Part shown: in pieces, positions 38,923 through 53,300 of the stretch
How the letters are laid out: every line of letters begins with the position of its first letter
How positions within the stretch are numbered: the stretch's first letter is position 1
Assembly (NCBI GenBank): GCA_026874595.1
Contig: CM049322.1
Location: forward strand, 2,033,900 to 2,097,899
Reading direction: 5' to 3'
Origin: Sipunculus nudus
Taxonomy: Eukaryota; Annelida; Sipuncula; Golfingiida; Sipunculidae
DNA length: 64,000 nucleotides
The notes under the pieces: model-generated
The model's input: the letters and a program-made list of their open reading frames with translations, nothing else
Told to the model about the DNA's origin: nothing
Databases searched by the model: none
Program-made: the position numbers and the translations under genes

Positions 38923-41900
38923 TTGTGTGAGAGAGATGGTGCTATGTGTGAAAGATGATGTTGTGTGAGATGATGGTGCTATGTGTGAGTGATGATGTTG
39001 TGTGAGAAAGATGGTGCTATGTGTGAAAGATGATGTTGTGTGAGAGAGAGGGTGCTATGTATGAGTGATGATGTGTGAGAGAGATGGTGCTATGTGTGGT
39101 TGATGATGTTGTGTGAAAAAGATCTTGTGTGAGAGAGATGTTGCTATTTGAGAAAAATAATGTTGTGTGAGAAAGATGGTGCTATGTGTGAAAGAGATGT
39201 TGTGTAAGAGAGATGGTGCCATGTGTGAGTGATGATGTTGAGTGAAAGAGATCTTGTGTGAGAGAGATGGTGTTATGTGCGAAAGAGATGTTGTGTGAGA
39301 AAGATTGTGCTATGTGTGAAAGAGATGTTGTGTAATAGAGATAGTGCTATGTGTGAGTGATGATGTTGAGTGAAAGAGATCTTGTGTGAGAGAGATGGTG
39401 CTATGTGTGAGTGATAATGTTTGAGAGAGATGGTTCTATGTGTGGGTGATGATGTTGTGGGAAAGAGATCTTGTGTGAGAGAGATGGTGCTAAGTGTGAA
39501 AGAGATGTTGTGTGAGAAAGATGGTGCTATGTGTGAAAGAGATGTTGTGTGAGAGAGATGGTGCTATGTGTGAGTGATGATGTTGTAGAAAAGAGATGTT
39601 GTGTGAGAGAGATGGTGCTATGTGTGAGTAATGATGTTGTGTGAAAGAAATCTTGTGTGAGAGAGATGGTGTTATGTGTGAGTGATGATCTGTTGTGTGA
39701 GAGAGATGGTGCTATGTGTGAAAGATGATGTTGTGTGAGAGAGATGGTGTTATGTGTGAGTGATGATGTTGTGTGAAAGAGATGTTTTGTGAGAGAGATG
39801 GTGCTATGTGTGAAAGATGATGTTGTGTGAGAGAGATGGTGCTATGTGTGAAAGATGATGTTGTGTGAGATAGATGGTGATATGTGTGAAAGATGATGTT
39901 GTGTGAGAAAGATGGTGCTATGTGTGGGTGATGATGTTGTGGGAAAGAGAACTTGTGTGAGAGAGATGGTGCTATGTGTGAAACAGATGTTGTGTGAGAA
40001 AGATGGTGCTATGTGTGGGTGATGATGTTGTGGGAAAGAGAACTTGTGTGAGAGAGATGGTGCTATGTGTGAAAGAGATGTTGTGTGAGAAAGATGGTGC
40101 TATGTGTGGGTAATGATGTTGTGGATAAGAGAACTTGTGTGAGAGAGATGGTGCTATGTGTGAAAGAGATGTTGTGTGAGAAAGATGGTGCTATATGTGG
40201 GTGATGATGTTGTGGGAAAAAGAACTTGTGTGAGAGAGATGGTGCTATGTGTGAAAGAGATGTTGTGTGAGAGAGATGGTGCTATGTGTGAAAGATGATG
40301 TTGTGTGAGAGAGATGGTGCTATGTGTGAAAGATGATGTTGTGTGAGATGATGGTGCTATGTGTGAGTGATGATGTTGTGTGAGAAAGATGGTGCTATGT
40401 GTGAAAGATGATGTTGTGTGAGAGAGAGGGTGCTATGTATGAGTGATGATGTGTGAGAGAGATGGTGCTATGTGTGGTTGATGATGTTGTGTGAAAAAGA
40501 TCTTGTGTGAGAGAGATGTTGCTATTTGAGAAAAATAATGTTGTGTGAGAAAGATGGTGCTATGTGTGAAAGAGATGTTGTGTAAGAGAGATGGTGCCAT
40601 GTGTGAGTGATGATGTTGAGTGAAAGAGATCTTGTGTGAGAGAGATGGTGTTATGTGCGAAAGAGATGATGTTGTGTGAGAGAGATGGTGCTATGTGTGA
40701 AAGATGATGTTGTGTGAGAAAGAGGGTGCTATGTGTGAAAGATGATGTTGTGTGAGAGAGATGGTGCTATGTGTGAGTGATGATGTTGTGTGAAAGAGAT
40801 GTTGTGTGAGAGAGATGGTGCTATGTGTGAAAGATGATGTTGTGTGAGAGAGATGGTGCTATGTGTGAAAGATGATGTTGTGTGAGAGAGATGGTGCTAT
40901 GTGTGAAAGAGATGTTGTGTGAGAAAGATGGTGCTATGTGTGAAAGAGATGTTGTGTAAGAGAGATGGTGCTATGTGTGAGTGATAATGTTGAGTGAAAG
41001 AGATCTTGTGTGAGAGAGATGGTGCTATGTGTGAGTGATGATGTTGTGTGAAAAAGATCTTGTGTGAGAGAGATAGTGCTATGTGTGAAAGAGATGTTGT
41101 GTGAGAAAGATGGTGCTATGTGTGAAAGAGATGATGTGTAAGAGAGATGGTGCTATGTGTTAGTGATGATGTTGAGCGAAAGAGATCTTGTGTGACAGAA
41201 ATGGTGCTATGTGTGAGTGATAATGTGTGAGAGAGATGGTTCTATGTGTGAGATTGATGTTGTGTGAAAGAGATCTTGTGTGAGAGAGATGGTGCTATGT
41301 GTGAAAGATGATGTTGTGTGATAAGGATGGTGCTTTGTGTGAAAGAGATGTTGTGTGAGAGAGATGGTGCTATGTGTGAGTGATGATCTTGTGTGAAAGA
41401 GATGTTGTGTTTGAGAGATGGTGCTATGTGTGAGTGATGATGTTGTGTGAAAGAGATCTTGTGTGAGAGAGATGGTGCTATGTGTGAAAGATGATGTTGT
41501 GTGAGAGAGATGGTGCTATGTGTGAAAGATGATGTTGTGTGTGAAAGATGGTGCTATGTGTGAGTGATGATCATGTGTGAGAGAGATGGTGCTATGTGTG
41601 AAAGAGATGTTGTGTAAGAAAGATGGTGCTATGTGTGAGTGATGATGTTGTGTGAAAGAGATCTTGTGTGAGAGAGATGGTGCTATGTGTGAGTGATGAT
41701 CTATTGTGTGAGAGAGATGGTGCTATGTGTGAAAGATGATGTTGTGTGAGAGAGATGGTGCTATGTGTGAAAGATGGTGTTGTGTGGGAAAGATTGTGCT
41801 ATGTTTGAGTGATGATCTTGTGTGAGAGAGATGGTGCTAAGTGTGAAAGAGATGTTGTGTGAGAAAGATGGTGCTATGTGTGGGTGATGATGTTGTGGGA

Positions 41901-42808
41901 AAAAGAACTTGTGTGAGAGAGATGGTGCTATGTGTGAAAGAGATGTTGTGTGAGAGAGATGGTGCTATGTGTGAAAGATGATGTTGTGTGAGAGAGATGG
42001 TGCTATGTGTGAAAGATGATGTTGTGTGAGATGATGGTGCTATGTGTGAGTGATGATGTTGTGTGAGAAAGATGGTGCTATGTGTGAAAGATGATGTTGT
42101 GTGAGAGAGAGGGTGCTATGTATGAGTGATGATGTGTGAGAGAGATGGTGCTATGTGTGGTTGATGATGTTGTGTGAAAAAGATCTTGTGTGAGAGAGAT
42201 GTTGCTATTTGAGAAAAATAATGTTGTGTGAGAAAGATGGTGCTATGTGTGAAAGAGATGTTGTGTAAGAGAGATGGTGCTATGTGTGAGTGATGATGTT
42301 GAGTGAAAGAGATCTTGTGTGAGAGAGATGGTGTTATGTGCGAAAGAGATGATGTTGTGTGAGAGAGATGGTGCTATGTGTGAAAGATGATGTTGTGTGA
42401 GAAAGATGGTGCTATGTGTGAAAGATGATGTTGTGTGAGAGAGATGGTGCTATGTGTGAGTGATGATGTTGTGTGAAAGAGATGTAGTGTGAGAGAGATG
42501 GTGCTATGTGTGAAAGATGATGTTGTGTGAGAGAGATGGTGCTATGTGTGAAAGATGATGTTGTGTGAGAGAGATGGTGCTATGTGTGAAAGAGATGTTG
42601 TGTGAGAAAGATGGTGCTATGTGTGAAAGAGATGTTGTGTAAGAGAGATGGTGCTATGTGTGAGTGATAATGTTGAGTGAAAGAGATCTTGTGTGAGAGA
42701 GATGGTGCTATGTGTGAGTGATGATGTTGTGTGAAAAAGATCTTGTGTGAGAGAGATAGTGCTATGTGTGAAAGAGATGTTGTGTGAGAAAGATGGTGCT
42801 ATGTGTGA
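38923..42808 (+). repeat. 3911-bp higher-order repeat, copy 3 (last about 25 bp missing)
   Basis: Alignment to -3911 holds until 42808, where GTGTGAGTG becomes GTGTGAAAG. It differs slightly from copies 1 and 2, for example ATTGATGTTGTGTG at 41253 where the other two have ATTGATGTTTAGTG. Confidence 0.88.
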
Positions 42809-44895
42809 AAGAGATGATGTGTAAGAGAGATGGTGCTATGTGTTAGTGATGATGTTGAGCGAAAGAGATCTTGTGTGACAGAAATGGTGCTATGTGTGAG
42901 TGATAATGTGTGAGAGAGATGGTTCTATGTGTGAGAGTGATGTTGTGTGAAAGAGATCTTGTGTGAGAGAGATGGTGCTATGTGTGAAAGATGATGTTGT
43001 GTGATAAAGATGGTGCTTTGTGTGAAAGAGATGTTGTGTGAGAGAGATGGTGCTATGTGTGAGTGATGATCTTGTGTGAAAGAGATGTTGTGTTTGAGAG
43101 ATGGTGCTATGTGTGAGTGATGATGTTGTGTGAAAGAGATCTTGTGTGAGAGAGATGGTGCTATGTGTGAAAGATGATGTTGTGTGAGAGAGATGGTGCT
43201 ATGTGTGAAAGATGATGTTGTGTGTGAAAGATGGTGCTATGTGTGAGTGATGATCATGTGTGAGAGAGATGGTGCTATGTGTGAAAGAGATGTTGTGTAA
43301 GAAAGATGGTGCTATGTGTGAGTGATGATGTTGTGTGAAAGAGATCTTGTGTGAGAGAGATGGTGCTATGTGTGAGTGATGATCTGTTGTGTGAGAGAGA
43401 TGGTGCTATGTGTGAAAGATGATGTTGTGTGAGAGAGATGGTGCTATGTGTGAAAGATGGTGTTGTGTGGGAAAGATGGTGCTATGTTTGAGTGATGATC
43501 TTGTGTGAGAGAGATGGTGCTAAGTGTGAAAGAGATGTTGTGTGAGAAAGATGGTGCTATGTGTGAAAGAGATGTTGTGTAAGAGAGATGGTGCTATATG
43601 TGAGTGATGATGTTGAGTGAAAGAGATCTTGTGTGAGAGAGATGGTGCTAAGTGTGAGTGATAATGTTTGAGAGAGATGGTTCTATGTGTTGGTGATGAT
43701 GTTGTGGGAAAGAGATCTTGTGTGAGAGAGATGTTGCTATGTGTGAAAGAGATGTTGTGTGAGAAAGATTGTGCTATGTGTGAAAGAGATGTTGTGTAAT
43801 AGAGATGGTGCTATGTGTGAGTGATGATGTTGAGTGAAAGAGATCTTGTGTGAGAGAGATGGTGCTATGTGTGAGTGATAATGTTTGAGAGAGATGGTTC
43901 TACGTGTGGGTGATGATGTTGTGGGAAAGAGATCTTGTGTGAGAGAGATGTTGCTAAGTGTGAAAGAGATGTTGTGTGAGAAAGATGGTGCTATGTGTGA
44001 AAGAGATGTTGTGTGAGAGAGATGGTGCTATGTGTGAGTGATGATGTTGTAGAAAAGAGATGTTGTGTGAGAGAGATGGTGCTATGTGTGAGTAATGATG
44101 TTGTGTGAAAGAAATCTTGTGTGAGAGAGATGGTGTTATGTGTGAGTGATGATCTGTTGTGTGAGAGAGATGGTGCTATGTGTGAAAGATGATGTTGTGT
44201 GAGAGAGATGGTGCTATGTGTGAGTGATGATGTTCTGTGAAAGAGATGTTGTGTGAGAGAGATGGTGCTATGTGTGAAAGATGATGTTGTGTGAGAGAGA
44301 TGGTGCTATGTGTGAAAGATGATGTTGTGTGAGAGAGATGGTGATATGTGTGAAAGATGATGTTGTGTGAGAAAGATGGTGCTATCTGTGGGTGATGATG
44401 TTGTGGGAAAGAGAACTTGTGTGAGAGAGATGGTGCTATGTGTGAAACAAATGTTGTGTGAGAAAGATGGTGCTATGTGTGGGTGATGATGTTGTGGGAA
44501 AGAGAACTTGTGTGAGAGAGATGGTGCTATGTGTGAAAGAGATGTTGTGTGAGAAAGATGGTGCTATGTGTGGGTAATGATGTTGTGGGAAAGAGAACTT
44601 GTGTGAGAGAGATGGTGCTATGTGTGAAAGAGATGTTGTGTGAGAAAGATGGTGCTATGTGTGGGTGATGATGTTGTGGGAAAAAGAACTTGTGTGAGAG
44701 AGATGGTGCTATGTGTGAAAGAGATGTTGTGTAAGAGAGATGGTGCTATGTGTGAGTGATGATGTTGAGTGAAAGAGATCTTGTGTGAGAGAGATGGTGC
44801 TATGTGTGAGTGATAATGTTTGAGAGAGATGGTTCTATGTGTTGGTGATGATGTTGTGGGAAAGGATCTTGTGTGAGAGAGATGTTGCTATGTGT
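39281..44895 (+). repeat. 5615-bp higher-order duplication, left copy
   Basis: Offset +5615 matches: TTGTAGAA 39583/45198 and 44047/49662, GAGATGATGG 40345/45960 and 42028/47643, TAGTGATGATGTTGAGCG 41161/46776 and 42844/48459. It overlaps the third 3911-bp unit, so it arose by a different register of unequal exchange. Confidence 0.88.
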
Positions 44896-47800
44896 GAAAG
44901 AGATGTTGTGTGAGAAAGATTGTGCTATGTGTGAAAGAGATGTTGTGTAATAGAGATAGTGCTATGTGTGAGTGATGATGTTGAGTGAAAGAGATCTTGT
45001 GTGAGAGAGATGATGCTATGTGTGAGTGATAATGTTTGAGAGAGATGGTTCTATGTGTGGGTGATGATGTTGTGGGAAAGAGATCTTGTGTGAGAGAGAT
45101 GGTGCTAAGTGTGAAAGAGATGTTGTGTGAGAAAGATGGTGCTATGTGTGAAAGAGATGTTGTGTGAGAGAGATGGTGCTATGTGTGAGTGATGATGTTG
45201 TAGAAAAGAGATGTTGTGTGAGAGAGATGGTGCTATGTGTGAGTAATGATGTTGTGTGAAAGAAATCTTGTGTGAGAGAGATGGTGTTATGTGTGAGTGA
45301 TGATCTGTTGTGTGAGAGAGATGGTGTTATGTGTGAAAGATGATGTTGTGTGAGAGAGATGGTGTTATGTGTGAGTGATGATGTTGTGTGAAAGAGATGT
45401 TTTGTGAGAGAGATGGTGCTATGTGTGAAAGATGATGTTGTGTGAGAGAGATGGTGCTATGTGTGAAAGATGATGTTGTGTGAGATAGATGGTGATATGT
45501 GTGAAAGATGATGTTGTGTGAGAAAGATGGTGCTATGTGTGGGTGATGATGTTGTGGGAAAGAGAACTTGTGTGAGAGAGATGGTGCTATGTGTGAAACA
45601 GATGTTGTGTGAGAAAGATGGTGCTATGTGTGGGTGATGATGTTGTGGGAAAGAGAACTTGTGTGAGAGAGATGGTGCTATGTGTGAAAGAGATGTTGTG
45701 TGAGAAAGATGGTGCTATGTGTGGGTAATGATGTTGTGGGAAAGAGAACTTGTGTGAGAGAGATGGTGCTATGTGTGAAAGAGATGTTGTGTGAGAAAGA
45801 TGGTGCTATGTGTGGGTGATGATGTTGTGGGAAAAAGAACTTGTGTGAGAGAGATGGTGCTATGTGTGAAAGAGATGTTGTGTGAGAGAGATGGTGCTAT
45901 GTGTGAAAGATGATGTTGTGTGAGAGAGATGGTGCTATGTGTGAAAGATGATGTTGTGTGAGATGATGGTGCTATGTGTGAGTGATGATGTTGTGTGAGA
46001 AAGATGGTGCTATGTGTGAAAGATGATGTTGTGTGAGAGAGAGGGTGCTATGTATGAGTGATGATGTGTGAGAGAGATGGTGCTATGTGTGGTTGATGAT
46101 GTTGTGTGAAAAAGATCTTGTGTGAGAGAGATGTTGCTATTTGAGAAAAATAATGTTGTGTGAGAAAGATGGTGCTATGTGTGAAAGAGATGTTGTGTAA
46201 GAGAGATGGTGCTATGTGTGAGTGATGATGTTGAGTGAAAGAGATCTTGTGTGAGAGAGATGGTGTTATGTGCGAAAGAGATGATGTTGTGTGAGAGAGA
46301 TGGTGCTATGTGTGAAAGATGATGTTGTGTGAGAAAGAGGGTGCTATGTGTGAAAGATGATGTTGTGTGAGAGAGATGGTGCTATGTGTGAGTGATGAAG
46401 TTGTGTGAAAGAGATGTTGTGTGAGAGAGATGGTGCTATGTGTGAAAGATGATGTTGTGTGAGAGAGATGGTGCTATGTGTGAAAGATGATGTTGTGTGA
46501 GAGAGATGGTGCTATGTGTGAAAGAGATGTTGTGTGAGAAAGATGGTGCTATGTGTGAAAGAGATGTTGTGTAAGAGAGATGGTGCTATGTGTGAGTGAT
46601 AATGTTGAGTGAAAGAGATCTTGTGTGAGAGAGATGGTGCTATGTGTGAGTGATGATGTTGTGTGAAAAAGATCTTGTGTGAGAGAGATAGTGCTATGTG
46701 TGAAAGAGATGTTGTGTGAGAAAGATGGTGCTATGTGTGAAAGAGATGATGTGTAAGAGAGATGGTGCTATGTGTTAGTGATGATGTTGAGCGAAAGAGA
46801 TCTTGTGTGACAGAAATGGTGCTATGTGTGAGTGATAATGTGTGAGAGAGATGGTTCTATGTGTGAGATTGATGTTGTGTGAAAGAGAACTTGTGTGAGA
46901 GAGATGGTGCTATGTGTGAAAGATGATGTTGTGTGATAAGGATGGTGCTTTGTGTGAAAGAGATGTTGTGTGAGAGAGATGGTGCTATGTGTGAGTGATG
47001 ATCTTGTGTGAAAGAGATGTTGTGTTTGAGAGATGGTGCTATGTGTGAGTGATGATGTTGTGTGAAAGAGATCTTGTGTGAGAGAGATGGTGCTATGTGT
47101 GAAAGATGATGTTGTGTGAGAGAGATGGTGCTATGTGTGAAAGATGATGTTGTGTGTGAAAGATGGTGCTATGTGTGAGTGATGATCATGTGTGAGAGAG
47201 ATGGTGCTATGTGTGAAAGAGATGTTGTGTAAGAAAGATGGTGCTATGTGTGAGTGATGATGTTGTGTGAAAGAGATCTTGTGTGAGAGAGATGGTGCTA
47301 TGTGTGAGTGATGATCTGTTGTGTGAGAGAGATGGTGCTATGTGTGAAAGATGATGTTGTGTGAGAGACATGGTGCTATGTGTGAAAGATGGTGTTGTGT
47401 GGGAAAGATCGTGCTATGTTTGAGTGATGATCTTGTGTGAGAGAGATGGTGCTAAGTGTGAAAGAGATGTTGTGTGAGAAAGATGGTGCTATGTGTGGGT
47501 GATGATGTTGTGGGAAAAAGAACTTGTGTGAGAGAGATGGTGCTATGTGTGAAAGAGATGTTGTGTGAGAGAGATGGTGCTATGTGTGAAAGATGATGTT
47601 GTGTGAGAGAGATGGTGCTATGTGTGAAAGATGATGTTGTGTGAGATGATGGTGCTATGTGTGAGTGATGATGTTGTGTGAGAAAGATGGTGCTATGTGT
47701 GAAAGATGATGTTGTGTGAGAGAGAGGGTGCTATGTATGAGTGATGATGTGTGAGAGAGATGGTGCTATGTGTGGTTGATGATGTTGTGTGAAAAAGATC

Positions 47801-50345
47801 TTGTGTGAGAGAGATGTTGCTATTTGAGAAAAATAATGTTGTGTGAGAAAGATGGTGCTATGTGTGAAAGAGATGTTGTGTAAGAGAGATGGTGCTATGT
47901 GTGAGTGATGATGTTGAGTGAAAGAGATCTTGTGTGAGAGAGATGGTGTTATGTGCGAAAGAGATGATGTTGTGTGAGAGAGATGGTGCTATGTGTGAAA
48001 GATGATGTTGTGTGAGAAAGATGGTGCTATGTGTGAAAGATGATGTTGTGTGAGAGAGATGGTGCTATGTGTAAGTGATGATGTTGTGTGAAAGAGATGT
48101 TGTGTGAGAGAGATGGTGCTATGTGTGAAAGATGATGTTGTGTGAGAGAGATGGTGCTATGTGTGAAAGATGATGTTGTGTGAGAGAGATGGTGCTATGT
48201 GTGAAAGAGATGTTGTGTGAGAAAGATGGTGCTATGTGTGAAAGAGATGTTGTGTAAGAGAGATGGTGCTATGTGTGAGTGATAATGTTGAGTGAAAGAG
48301 ATCTTGTGTGAGAGAGATGGTGCTATGTGTGAGTGATGATGTTGTGTGAAAAAGATCTTGTGTGAGAGAGATAGTGCTATGTGTGAAAGAGATGTTGTGT
48401 GAGAAAGATGGTGCTATGTGTGAAAGAGATGATGTGTAAGAGAGATGGTGCTATGTGTTAGTGATGATGTTGAGCGAAAGAGATCTTGTGTGAGAGAAAT
48501 GGTGCTATGTGTGAGTGATAATGTGTGAGAGAGATGGTTCTATGTGTGAGAGTGATGTTGTGTGAAAGAGATCTTGTGTGAGAGAGATGGTGCTATGTGT
48601 GAAAGATGATGTTGTGTGATAAAGATGGTGCTTTGTGTGAAAGAGATGTTGTGTGAGAGAGATGGTGCTATGTGTGAGTGATGATCTTGTGTGAAAGAGA
48701 TGTTGTGTTTGAGAGATGGTGCTATGTGTGAGTGATGATGTTGTGTGAAAGAGATCTTGTGTGAGAGAGATGGTGCTATGTGTGAAAGATGATGTTGTGT
48801 GAGAGAGATGGTGCTATGGGTGAAAGATGATGTTGTGTGTGAAAGATGGTGCTATGTGTGAGTGATGATCATGTGTGAGAGAGATGGTGCTATGTGTGAA
48901 AGAGATGTTGTGTAAGAAAGATGGTGCTATGTGTGAGTGATGATGTTGTGTGAAAGAGATCTTGTGTGAGAGAGATGGTGCTATGTGTGAGTGATGATCT
49001 GTTGTGTGAGAGAGATGGTGCTATGTGTGAAAGATGATGTTGTGTGAGAGAGATGGTGCTATGTGTGAAAGATGGTGTTGTGTGGGAAAGATGGTGCTAT
49101 GTTTGAGTGATGATCTTGTGTGAGAGAGATGGTGCTAAGTGTGAAAGAGATGTTGTGTGAGAAAGATGGTGCTATGTGTGAAAGAGATGTTGTGTAAGAG
49201 AGATGGTGCTATATGTGAGTGATGATGTTGAGTGAAAGAGATCTTGTGTGAGAGAGATGGTGCTAAGTGTGAGTGATAATGTTTGAGAGAGATGGTTCTA
49301 TGTGTTGGTGATGATGTTGTGGGAAAGAGATCTTGTGTGAGAGAGATGTTGCTATGTGTGAAAGAGATGTTGTGTGAGAAAGATTGTGCTATGTGTGAAA
49401 GAGATGTTGTGTAATAGAGATGGTGCTTTGTGTGAGTGATGATGTTGAGTGAAAGAGATCTTGTGTGAGAGAGATGGTGCTATGTGTGAGTGATAATGTT
49501 TGAGAGAGATGGTTCTACGTGTGGGTGATGATGTTGTGGGAAAGAGATCTTGTGTGAGAGAGATGGTGCTAAGTGTGAAAGAGATGTTGTGTGAGAAAGA
49601 TGGTGCTATGTGTGAAAGAGATGTTGTGTGAGAGAGATGGTGCTATGTGTGAGTGATGATGTTGTAGAAAAGAGATGTTGTGTGAGAGAGATGGTGCTAT
49701 GTGTGAGTAATGATGTTGTGTGAAAGAAATCTTGTGTGAGAGAGATGGTGTTATGTGTGAGTGATGATCTGTTGTGTGAGAGAGATGGTGCTATGTGTGA
49801 AAGATGATGTTGTGTGAGAGAGATGGTGCTATGTGTGAGTGATGATGTTGTGTGAAAGAGATGTTGTGTGAGAGAGATGGTGCTATGTGTGAAAGATGAT
49901 GTTGTGTGAGAGAGATGGTGCTATGTGTGAAAGATGATGTTGTGTGAGAGAGATGGTGATATGTGTGAAAGATGATGTTGTGTGAGAAAGATGGTGCTAT
50001 GTGTGGGTGATGATGTTGTGGGAAAGAGAACTTGTGTGAGAGAGATGGTGCTATGTGTGAAACAAATGTTGTGTGAGAAAGATGGTGCTATGTGTGGGTG
50101 ATGATGTTGTGGGAAAGAGAACTTGTGTGAGAGAGATGGTGCTATGTGTGAAAGAGATGTTGTGTGAGAAAGATGGTGCTATGTGTGGGTAATGATGATG
50201 TGGGAAAGAGAACTTGTGTGAGAGAGATGGTGCTATGTGTGAAAGAGATGTTGTGTGAGAAAGATGGTGCTATGTGTGGGTGATGATGTTGTGGGAAAAA
50301 GAACTTGTGTGAGAGAGATGGTGCTATGTGTGAAAGAGATGTTGT
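44896..50345 (+). repeat. 5615-bp higher-order duplication, right copy
   Basis: Counterpart of the preceding block; alignment at -5615 is lost near 50346 (GTAAGAGAG versus CTGAGAGAG). Further right a 3332-bp offset links 48459 to 51791 and 49662 to 52994, marking another duplication. Confidence 0.85.
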
Positions 50346-53300
50346 CTGAGAGAGATGGTGCTATGTGTGAAAGATGATGTTGTGTGAGAGAGATGGTGCT
50401 ATGTGTGAAAGAAGATGTTGTGTGAGATGATGGTGCTATGTGTGAGTGATGATGTTGTGTGAGAAAGATGGTGCTATGTGTGAAAGATGATGTTGTGTGA
50501 GAGAGAGGGTGCTATGTATGAGTGATGATGTGTGAGAGAGATGGTGCTATGTGTGGTTGATGATGTTGTGTGAAAAAGATCTTGTGTGAGAGAGATGTTG
50601 CTATTTGAGAAAAATAATGTTGTGTGAGAAAGATGGTGCTATGTGTGAAAGAGATGTTGTGTAAGAGAGATGGTGCTATGTGTGAGTGATGATGTTGAGT
50701 GAAAGAGATCTTGTGTGAGAGAGATGGTGCTATGTGCGAAAGAGATGATGTTGTGTGAGAGAGATGGTGCTATGTGTGAAAGATGATGTTGTGTGAGAAA
50801 GATGGTGCTATGTGTGAAAGATGATGTTGTGTGAGAGAGATGGTGCTATGTGTGAGTGATGATGTTGTGTGAAAGAGATGTTGTGTGAGAGAGATGGTGC
50901 TATGTGTGAAAGATGATGTTGTGTGAGAGAGATGGTGCTATGTGTGAAAGATGATGTTGTGTGAGAAAGATGGCGCTATGTGTGAGTAATGATGTTGTGT
51001 GAAAAAGATCTTGTGTGAGAGAGATTGTGCTATGTGTGAGTGATGACGTGTGAGAGAGATGGTGCTATGTGTGAGTGATGATGTTGTGTGAGAAAGATGG
51101 TGCTATGTGTGAAAGATGATGTTGTGTGAGAGAGAGGGTGCTATGTGTGAGTGATGATGTGTGAGAGAGATGGTGCTATGTGTGGTTGATGATGTTGTGT
51201 GAAAAAGATCTTGTGTGAGAGAGATGGTGCTATTTGTGAAACATGATGTTGTGTGAGAAAGATGGTGCTATGTGTGAAAGATGATGTTGTGTGAGAGAGA
51301 TGGTGCTATGTGTGAGTGATGATGTTGTGTGAAAGAGATGTTGTGTGAGAGAGATGGTGCTATGTGTGAAAGATGATGTTGTGTGAGAGAGATGGTGCTA
51401 TGTGTGAAAGAGATGTTGTGTGAGAAAGATGGTGCTATGTGTGAGTGATGATGTTGTGTGAAAGAGATGTTGTGTGAGAGAGATGGTGCTATGTGTGAAA
51501 GATGATGTTGTGTGAGAGAGATGGTGCTATGTGTGAAAGAGATGTTGTGTGAGAAAGATGGTGCTATGTGTGAAAGAGATGTTGTGTAAGAGAGATGGTG
51601 CTATGTGTGAGTGATGATGTTGAGTGAAAGAGATCTTGTGTGAGAGAGATTGAGCTATGTGTGAGTGATGATGTTGTTTGAAAAAGATCTTGTTTGAGAG
51701 AGATAGTGCTATGTGTGAAAGAGATGTTGTGTGAGAAAGATGGTGCTATGTGTGAAAGAGATGATGTGTAAGAGAGATGGTGCTATGTGTTAGTGATGAT
51801 GTTGAGCGAAAGAGATCTTGTGTGAGAGAAATGGTGCTATGTGTGAGTGATAATGTGTGAGAGAGATGGTTCTATGTGTGAGAGTGATGTTGTGTGAAAG
51901 AGATCTTGTGTGAGAGAGATGGTGCTATGTGTGAAAGATGATGTTGTGTGATAAAGATGGTGCTTTGTGTGAAAGAGATGTTGTGTGAGAGAGATGGTGC
52001 TATGTGTGAGTGATGATCTTGTGTGAAAGAGATGTTGTGTTTGAGAGATGGTGCTATGTGTGAGTGATGATGTTGTGTGAAAGAGATCTTGTGTGAGAGA
52101 GATGGTGCTATGTGTGAAAGATGATGTTGTGTGAGAGAGATGGTGCTATGTGTGAAAGATGATGTTGTGTGTGAAAGATGGTGCTATGTGTGAGTGATGA
52201 TCTTGTGTGAGAGAGATGGTGCTATGTGTGAAAGAGATGTTGTGTAAGAAAGATGGTGCTATGTGTGAGTGATGATGTTGTGTGAAAGAGATCTTGTGTG
52301 AGAGAGATGGTGCTATGTGTGAGTGATGATCTGTTGTGTGAGAGAGATGGTGCTATGTGTGAAAGATGATGTTGTGTGAGAGAGATGGTGCTATGTGTGA
52401 AAGATGATGTTGTGTGGGAAAGATGGTGCTATGTGTGAGTGATGATCTTGTGTGAGAGAGATGGTGCTAAGTATGAAAGAGATGTTGTGTGAGAAAGATG
52501 GTGCTATGTGTGAAAGAGATGTTGTGTAAGAGAGATGGTGCTATGTGTGAGTGATGATGTTGAGTGAAAGAGATCTTGTGTGAGAGAGATGGTGCTATGT
52601 GTGAGTGATAATGTTTGAGAGAGATGGTTCTATGTGTTGGTGATGATGTTGTGGGAAAGAGATCTTGTGTGAGAGAGATGGTGCTATGTGTGAAAGAGAT
52701 GTTGTGTGAGAAAGATTGTGCTATGTGTGAAAGAGATGTTGTGTGAGAGAGATGGTGCTATGTGTGAGTGATGATGTTGAGTGAAAGAGATCTTGTGTGA
52801 GAGAGATGGTGCTATGTGTGAGTGATAATGTTTGAGAGAGATGGTTCTATGTGTGGGTGATGATGTTGTGGGAAAGAGATCTTGTGTGAGAGAGATGGTG
52901 CTAAGTGTGAAAGAGATGTTGTGTGAGAAAGATGGTGCTATGTGTGAAAGAGATGTTGTGTGAGAGAGATGGTGCTATGTGTGAGTGATGATGTTGTAGA
53001 AAAGAGATGTTGTGTGAGAGAGATGGTGCTATGTGTGAGTAATGATGTTATGTGAAAGAAATCTTGTGTGAGAGAGATGGTGTTATGTGTGAGTGATGAT
53101 CTGTTGTGTGAGAGAGATGGTGCTATGTGTGAAAGATGATGTTGTGTGAGAGAGATGGTGCTATGTGTGAGTGATGATCTGTTGTGTGAGAGAGATGGTG
53201 CTATGTGTGAAAGATGATGTTGTGTGAGAGAGATTGTGCTATGTGTGAAAGATGATGTTGTGTGAGAAAGATGGTGCTATGTGTGAAAGAGATGTTGTGT

